Part shown: piece after piece, positions 59,441 to 64,000 of the stretch
Layout of the letters: every line of letters starts with the position of its first letter
Numbering within the stretch: position 1 is the first letter of the stretch
The notes under the pieces: generated by a model
What the model was told of the DNA's origin: nothing
The model's database searches: none
What the model saw: the letters and a program-made list of their open reading frames with translations, nothing else
Assembly (NCBI GenBank): GCA_910578365.1
Contig: CAJTRC010000001.1
Coordinates: forward strand, 1-64,000
Length of the DNA: 64,000 nt
Reading direction: 5' to 3'
Source of the DNA: an uncultured Muribaculaceae bacterium
GTDB lineage: Bacteria; Bacteroidota; Bacteroidia; Bacteroidales; Muribaculaceae
Program-made: the position numbers and the translations under genes

Positions 59441-61783
59441 TCAAAAAGGATAGCCCACCGAGAAGTGGAAATTGGCGTCGCGCCCCCATTTGGGATGAAT
59501 CAATGGCCACGGCTCCTGATTCATAGCAGGGTTATGGGCCTTCATGCCAAGGTCGAAACGCAGCAGAAAGTATGTGAAGTCCATGCGGATGCCAAGGCCG
59601 TAAGCCGCCGCTATCTGCTTGTAGAACTTATTGAAGCGGAACTCGCCCCCGGGCTGGTTCACATAGTTTTTGATTGTCCATATATTTCCGGCATCGATAA
59701 ACAGAGCACCCTCAAAAACCCAGAAGAGCTTGGCGCGGTACTCCAGGCTTAGGTCGAGGCGAATGTCGCCGCACTGGTTTATGAAGTCGGTTACCGAGTT
59801 TTTGGAATCGTATGCTCCCGGACCGAGAGTACGCACTCCCCAGCCGCGTACTCCGTTGGCGCCACCGGCATAAAAGCGTTTTTCGAAGGGAACCATACTG
59901 GAGTTGCCGTAAGGATAAGCTATGCCTGCTCCAACATGGAAGGCCAGTGCATTGCGGCTATTGAAATTGCGGGTGTATGTATAGTCGGCCTCGCCTTTTA
60001 CGTACTGGGCATACTGTATGCCGAAAATTTTATACACGCCGTCGTGACGATGCTGGCCTACAACGTTCGAAAGGGCATAGAGCAGATTGCCTGCAACTTC
60101 GATCGAAGCGCGCAGAGTGGTTACCGACGGCTGTATCGCGAAAGCGTTGAGTGTGGCTGTGGGGGTGCGCCGGTTGCTTCGATAGTAGGTATAGCCCATG
60201 CGCATGATAAAATGGTCCTCGTAGCTATATCGCAGCAAGGGATTTGTCGGAGCCACCGAGTCGAGGAAGTTGATGGTGGAGCGCGGCAGCTTTACATAAT
60301 TTATGTCGATGAAATCGAAGTTCTGGCGACTGTTAAATGAGGGGCGATTCTGAGTCCAGTGGTATTTCCATGCGGCACCGGCAATAATGCGTGTGTATTC
60401 GGGGCGTTCCTGATAGTTGAACGACACTGCGAACTCTGTATTCGCCCTTATGCGTCGGGTAAATGAGCGGCGCAGCAACGGGGCCATGAACTTTGGAAAG
60501 CTTATGCCTACTTCGCCGGCGTATTCAGTGTAGCGGTTGTTGACCAGCCCGTCGAAATTGCCCGAAAGGGCTTCGTAGCTTGTACGCACTTTGGCGGTAA
60601 GCAGTTCGCTACCTCGCGCAAGGTCGCGGTGCTGGTATGTAACGCCGACTCCGAAACCGAAGTCGCCCTCCGAATTGGTGCCGTCGACTTCAACCGATAT
60701 TCCCTGCTTACGGTTGCGCGACATAAGTATATAGGCATCCATCCACGTGTGACCGTCGATTGTTCTCACCGGCTGCATCTCTATATTGATGAACTTTGCG
60801 ATACCGAGCTGTCCGAGAGCTGCGTATGTACGGTCGACATCGGCTGCGTCGTAGGGCTGACCGGGGTGTATATAGCACTTTTCCTCAAGAGTCTGCGGTT
60901 TGAGATAGCGGTCATGTCCATAAAGTACCGTTATGCCTTTATAGTCTGCAGAGTCAATGGCATGTGTACGGGCGTATTCACCGCCCAGTTTAGGATCGTA
61001 GTTTGTTACGAATACCACGCGCCTGATATCATATCGGCGGTGGTTTCCCGCAGAGTCGGCAGTAAGCGCACCACTATTTTTGGGACTGTGTAGCACCATG
61101 GTTAGGTCCAGAGCCTTTGAATCGGCGGCAGTGTCGGCAATGAATGTGATATTATCTTTGTTGAAATCGTAATATCCGTTGTTACGCAGATTCTCGGTTA
61201 TCGAGGCTCTGAGGTCGTCGAGTCTTTTTCTGTCGAAAATGCTGCCCGGTTCAATGCCGAAGCGGGTGGAGTCGGCAAAAATCAGGCGCCGTATGGCTGT
61301 GTCGGGTATATCGTATTGTACCGAGGCAATGTAGTGAGGATGCCCTGTATGTATCACATACTCCACGCCAATTCGTTTGTTGCCCCGCAGAGTGGTATCG
61401 ACTTCGACAGTCGCGTCCATGTATCCTCGGTTTATCATGGCAGTTCGCAGCTGGCGAGCTGAAGTTGCAGTGAGCAGCGAATCGTATATCACAGGAGCCT
61501 GGCCTATCCGGCGCAGCCATCGGTTGTACCAGCGGGTGGAGTCGCTGCCCGAGAGGCTGTAAGTTGCCAGCTGCAGCCTCGCAAATCCAAGCACCTTATG
61601 ATTAGGAGTCTGACGCAGAAAGTATTGCAGGTCTTCAGTAGAGATTCTGTCAGGTGAGTCTGCGATGATATCTACCTTGTCGAGCAGATATTTGCCGTCG
61701 GGTACATGTTTCACTGAACTGCACGCCCACATCGATAGTGCGGTTGCAGCGACTGCCATAATATTACAAGGCTTGAACTTCAC
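59441..61783 (-). CDS. tamL: TamL-like BamA-superfamily outer-membrane lipoprotein
   Basis: The 780-residue protein has a lipoprotein signal (LSMWACSS, Cys near 21), POTRA domains near 30-350 and a 16-strand surface-antigen barrel near 360-780. The loop-6 RGW segment (GANGVRGWGVRT) is in the barrel and the C-terminal strand ends HFSVGYPF. Lipidated TamA homologues (TamL) with TamB are known in Bacteroidetes. It may help insert outer-membrane proteins or move lipids. A TAACTTTG box lies 4 bp before the ATG. A second ATG at 61759 gives a poorer signal peptide. Confidence 0.87.
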   Translation of the reverse strand: MKFKPCNIMAVAATALSMWACSSVKHVPDGKYLLDKVDIIADSPDRISTEDLQYFLRQTPNHKVLGFARLQLATYSLSGSDSTRWYNRWLRRIGQAPVIYDSLLTATSARQLRTAMINRGYMDATVEVDTTLRGNKRIGVEYVIHTGHPHYIASVQYDIPDTAIRRLIFADSTRFGIEPGSIFDRKRLDDLRASITENLRNNGYYDFNKDNITFIADTAADSKALDLTMVLHSPKNSGALTADSAGNHRRYDIRRVVFVTNYDPKLGGEYARTHAIDSADYKGITVLYGHDRYLKPQTLEEKCYIHPGQPYDAADVDRTYAALGQLGIAKFINIEMQPVRTIDGHTWMDAYILMSRNRKQGISVEVDGTNSEGDFGFGVGVTYQHRDLARGSELLTAKVRTSYEALSGNFDGLVNNRYTEYAGEVGISFPKFMAPLLRRSFTRRIRANTEFAVSFNYQERPEYTRIIAGAAWKYHWTQNRPSFNSRQNFDFIDINYVKLPRSTINFLDSVAPTNPLLRYSYEDHFIMRMGYTYYRSNRRTPTATLNAFAIQPSVTTLRASIEVAGNLLYALSNVVGQHRHDGVYKIFGIQYAQYVKGEADYTYTRNFNSRNALAFHVGAGIAYPYGNSSMVPFEKRFYAGGANGVRGWGVRTLGPGAYDSKNSVTDFINQCGDIRLDLSLEYRAKLFWVFEGALFIDAGNIWTIKNYVNQPGGEFRFNKFYKQIAAAYGLGIRMDFTYFLLRFDLGMKAHNPAMNQEPWPLIHPKWGRDANFHFSVGYPF

Positions 61784-61787
61784 GGTG

Positions 61788-61817
61788 CAAAGTTAGCAAA
61801 AAATCTGTTTGCGGCAA
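61788..61817 (-). promoter_or_regulatory. Promoter abutting the tamL start codon
   Basis: TTTG (plus 61814-61817), 18 nt and TAACTTTG (61788-61795) on the minus strand. The expected transcript start coincides with the ATG at 61783. Confidence 0.55.
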
Positions 61818-61819
61818 AA

Positions 61820-62332
61820 CTATTGGCGTTGGTCGAGCGCTTCGCGCACTATCCGGTTCAGATAGGTCGAGGAGTTGCGTTCGTCGGACAGTACAAGCTC
61901 AATATCTTTTACCGCGCGGTCAAACATCAGGTGCTTGTCGGCATAATCCAGCATGGCACATGCCAGCTTCACCGCTGCATTGTCCTGAGTATTGCTGTAG
62001 TACAGAATACGGCTGTAGCGCATAACCTGCATGAATGCAAAACTTATCAGCCGCAGCACGTATTCCGGACCAGAATCGAAACTCTGGAAGTTCTTGATTA
62101 GGCCTTTGATTACAGATATACGGAATTTGGCCCGGTTGCCACGCTTAGCCCGCATGACTTCTTTCTGAATCATAGCGCAGTATTTTTCCAGCAGAGCGTC
62201 GCTGTCCGGATTCAGAAAAAACTCAAAGTATTCGCGCGCCTCCTTGCGGGCGTCGTATACGTTCAGTATGATGTCGAGGAGTTGTTCTCTCGACATATTC
62301 TGAAGTTCTTTTTTTAATTTTATTTTTGACAT
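61820..62332 (-). CDS. DUF6155-like protein
   Basis: The 170-residue cytoplasmic, helical protein has an N-terminal LKKELQNMSREQLLDIILNVYD and a conserved AREYFEFFLNP, which resemble DUF6155. No enzyme motif is seen. It overlaps the upstream glucosaminidase gene by 13 bp. Function unknown. Confidence 0.7.
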   Translation of the reverse strand: MSKIKLKKELQNMSREQLLDIILNVYDARKEAREYFEFFLNPDSDALLEKYCAMIQKEVMRAKRGNRAKFRISVIKGLIKNFQSFDSGPEYVLRLISFAFMQVMRYSRILYYSNTQDNAAVKLACAMLDYADKHLMFDRAVKDIELVLSDERNSSTYLNRIVREALDQRQ

Positions 62333-63036
62333 TTTGATTTTCCGGCAAATTCATTCAACGATGCATACACCGATAATATTGCTGTGCTGTAACGGCTGTT
62401 CATGGCCCAGCGGCCATTCAGTTCATGCCAGCGTTTGGCGCATCCACGGATTACCATATCAAAGCGCGGGTCGAGTTTGCGTTCACCCGGGGGCAAGGCA
62501 TCAGTGGTACAATAGGCATAGAGATGCTGTATATGTGCCGTCACACCGTCGGCCACAGTGGCGAATTTTGCTCCTTTGCGGCCTTTGCTCGTCACCCCCA
62601 GGCCGCAGTAGTTGTGGCTGTCGGCTGTCACGGCAGTGCCTCCGGTGTATTTAAACCATCCGGTTTCCACAATAGCCTGGCAGAAGGCGATATCGCCACG
62701 TATGCCGTAGCGGCTCCCGGCACGGATAAATTCGCGTGCTATCTGCGGGTCGAAATCCGGATTATGTCTAAGTACGAAACGGGCCATATGCGCGGCATCA
62801 ATCTCGCTTTCGCCACAGATACTCATGGCTGCGTACGGCCTCATAGCATCCGGCGATACATCGCGGATGTATTCGTCATATGCCATGTCGATTGCTTCGT
62901 CGATACTCATCTCGGCCACATCGTCACTGCCGGCGGCAATATGTGGAACAGCTGTGAGCATCAGCATAAATGCCATAGCTACAAGCCTGTGACCTTTCCG
63001 GGATTTTTTGCTATGAAATCTTTCCAGGATTTGCAT
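62320..63036 (-). CDS. Glucosaminidase-domain peptidoglycan hydrolase
   Basis: I prefer the start at 63036 (MQILERFHSKK), inside ruvC, because it supplies the basic n-region of a signal peptide (KKSRKGHRLVAMAFMLML). An alternative ATG at 62974-62976 directly follows the ruvC stop but lacks the basic n-region. The 238-residue product carries a FlgJ/LytB-type glucosaminidase domain: GDIAFCQAIVETGWF with catalytic Glu, NYCGLG, and RYSTAILSVY. It would cut the glycan strands of peptidoglycan in the periplasm. Confidence 0.85.
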   Translation of the reverse strand: MQILERFHSKKSRKGHRLVAMAFMLMLTAVPHIAAGSDDVAEMSIDEAIDMAYDEYIRDVSPDAMRPYAAMSICGESEIDAAHMARFVLRHNPDFDPQIAREFIRAGSRYGIRGDIAFCQAIVETGWFKYTGGTAVTADSHNYCGLGVTSKGRKGAKFATVADGVTAHIQHLYAYCTTDALPPGERKLDPRFDMVIRGCAKRWHELNGRWAMNSRYSTAILSVYASLNEFAGKSKCQK

Positions 63037-63587
63037 GAAGTGTTTTTTACAGGTTTTTGCGATTCGTAGTAATGGCAGAGAGCTGCAGCCAGCGCGTCGG
63101 TGGCATCGAGTTTGGGCAGCAGATTCTCGCGTGGGATATCGAGCATCCGCCGCAACATCTCGCACACTTGTTCTTTCGAGGCAGCTCCGTTGCCGGTTAT
63201 AACCTGCTTGATTTTTCGTGGTTCGTATTCAGTGATGGGAACATCGCGGCTGAGAGCGGCGGCCATGGCCACACCTTGAGCGCGTCCAAGCTTTAGCATC
63301 GACTGCACATTTTTGCCAAAGAATGGAGCCTCTATGGCCATTTCGTCGGGCAGGTACTGTTCTATCAGGCCCAGTACCCGCTCGTATATGCGGTGCAGTC
63401 GCATATAATGATTATCGAATTTGCTCAGTTCTATCAGCCCCATGGCTATCATCAGGGGCTGCTTGCCCTTGATGCCGAGTATGCCGTATCCCATTATGTT
63501 AGTGCCGGGGTCTATGCCTATAATCACACGGTCGTACTCACGCAGCGGGTCATTACTGCCGGTACTCAGAGTTCGTTGCAGGGGCAT
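62979..63587 (-). CDS. ruvC: Holliday junction resolvase RuvC
   Basis: The 202-residue nuclease has the acidic catalytic set: GIDPGT near 24, IEAPFFGKN near 101, and KLDATDALA near 160. A roughly 20-residue N-terminal extension precedes the core, and the C-terminal tail is basic. It cuts four-way junctions after RuvAB branch migration. Its ATG overlaps the DUF4286 stop by 1 bp (TGATG). Confidence 0.93.
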   Translation of the reverse strand: MPLQRTLSTGSNDPLREYDRVIIGIDPGTNIMGYGILGIKGKQPLMIAMGLIELSKFDNHYMRLHRIYERVLGLIEQYLPDEMAIEAPFFGKNVQSMLKLGRAQGVAMAAALSRDVPITEYEPRKIKQVITGNGAASKEQVCEMLRRMLDIPRENLLPKLDATDALAAALCHYYESQKPVKNTSCKSWKDFIAKNPGKVTGL

Positions 63588-63892
63588 CAGCGCAGACGTA
63601 TCATATATGTAGTGAACGGCAGCACTTTGTCGCCGTACTTTTTACGACACTCATCGATAAGCCGTGTGCCTGCCGTATTGAACCATTCATCAATCAGCTT
63701 GGTATCGGCACACTGCATCTGTACGGCTGTCGACTCGGCGTCGGCGCCTTCGTCCAGATTCACTACTTTGGACACAATCACATCGGAAAAACCGAATTTC
63801 ACGGCCTCATCGGCATAAGCTGTGCAGCACCAGAGTTTCACTTCGGCTGCTACCGAGGGGTCGGCGCAAAAAGTTGTATTTATTACAAACAT
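63587..63892 (-). CDS. DUF4286 family protein
   Basis: The 101-residue protein matches the small Bacteroidetes family DUF4286 in length, and has the ferredoxin-like alternation of strands and helices ending PFTTYMIRLR. Function unknown. It is coupled to ruvC by TGATG and overlaps the upstream frame by 10 bp. Confidence 0.82.
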   Translation of the reverse strand: MFVINTTFCADPSVAAEVKLWCCTAYADEAVKFGFSDVIVSKVVNLDEGADAESTAVQMQCADTKLIDEWFNTAGTRLIDECRKKYGDKVLPFTTYMIRLR

Positions 63893-64000
63893 CTTTTCTT
63901 GAATTTCAGATAACGGGGTATAAAAGTAAAATGTCGGGCCAGGGTAGGCCAGAAGCCGTAATAGTGGCTCATAATGTGGAAACGCTCCATAAGCGAACGC
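63883..64000 (-). CDS. 3' end of an unidentified gene (5' end outside window)
   Basis: The minus-strand frame is open from the window edge to TAA at 63883-63885, about 38 residues (RSLMERFHIM, SHYYGFWPTL, a basic tail). It overlaps the DUF4286 start by 10 bp, as expected for a genuine operon neighbour. Too little is visible to name it. Confidence 0.5.
   Translation of the reverse strand, partial: RSLMERFHIMSHYYGFWPTLARHFTFIPRYLKFKKRCL

Noticed and set aside
1..64000. CRISPR array, prophage, integrative element, tRNA or rRNA genes
   Set aside because: No spaced direct repeats, integrase, phage structural genes or cloverleaf-like segments were seen. Gene content is core-type throughout.

Overview
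The window reads as a chromosomal segment of an anaerobic gut-type Bacteroidales. Muribaculaceae-like is my best guess, but the sequence alone cannot fix family or species. Supporting signs are Bacteroidetes promoters (TTTG or TTG, about 20 nt, then TAnnTTTG) in front of many genes, a fused MurF-alanine racemase, a GH97 glucosidase, families such as DUF5606, DUF4286 and GSCFA, an oxygen-sensitive class III ribonucleotide reductase, weak Shine-Dalgarno sequences, and a type IX secretion tail. No phage, insertion sequence, CRISPR array, tRNA or rRNA was found.

Layout. 1-216: end of a ferredoxin-type gene. 479-8692 (minus): heavy-metal RND tripartite efflux operon (adaptor, pump, TolC-type channel) tightly followed by rlmB and a GH97 lipoprotein. 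8693-8833: divergent control region with repeated palindromic half-sites. 8834-12533 (plus): ftsE, a NapH-NapG-like fused membrane polyferredoxin, and a Tat-exported aldo/keto reductase with ferredoxin motifs. 12691-14848 (minus): two-component system. 15007-15088: candidate small RNA. 15149-22351 (minus): DUF5606, nrdD-nrdG, rsfS-ftsH, LolC/E-type permease. 22481-22636 (plus): rpmH, too short for a 60-residue ORF cut-off. 22794-31133 (minus): nitrilase-type amidase, acyltransferase, small conserved protein, divergent threonine synthase homologue, secreted GH13 amylase with a C-terminal sorting domain, dnaG. 31134-31745: AT-rich gap with hairpins. 31746-34440 (minus): folate cyclo-ligase, S41 protease, dCMP deaminase. 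34504-35016 (plus): ECF-type S component.

35047-42623 (minus) is an outer-membrane biogenesis block (OstA-like, SurA, SurA-like lipoprotein, double-parvulin isomerase) next to guaB. 42778-46555 (plus): aroE, YeiH-family transporter, ComEC. 46672-48457 (plus): grpE-dnaJ. 48525-56154 (minus): ispE, dnaB, then murF-alr, GSCFA protein and a PorE-like OmpA lipoprotein as a coupled operon. 56312-58705 (plus): AspT/YidE transporter and a lipoprotein nitroreductase. 58756-64000 (minus): phosphoglycolate phosphatase-type HAD, TamL, DUF6155, a glucosaminidase, ruvC, DUF4286 and a partial gene.

Most of this is core chromosome. The most system-like signal is at 8.7-12.5 kb. A transmembrane iron-sulfur wire appears to be paired with an exported iron-sulfur aldo/keto reductase, and it is divergently controlled with a metal pump from a region containing shared half-sites. 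Other points worth following are the type IX secretion hints (amylase tail plus PorE-like protein), start codons placed directly after promoters (dnaG, tamL, LolC/E-type gene), a candidate small RNA, and a threonine synthase homologue with altered cofactor-loop motifs.
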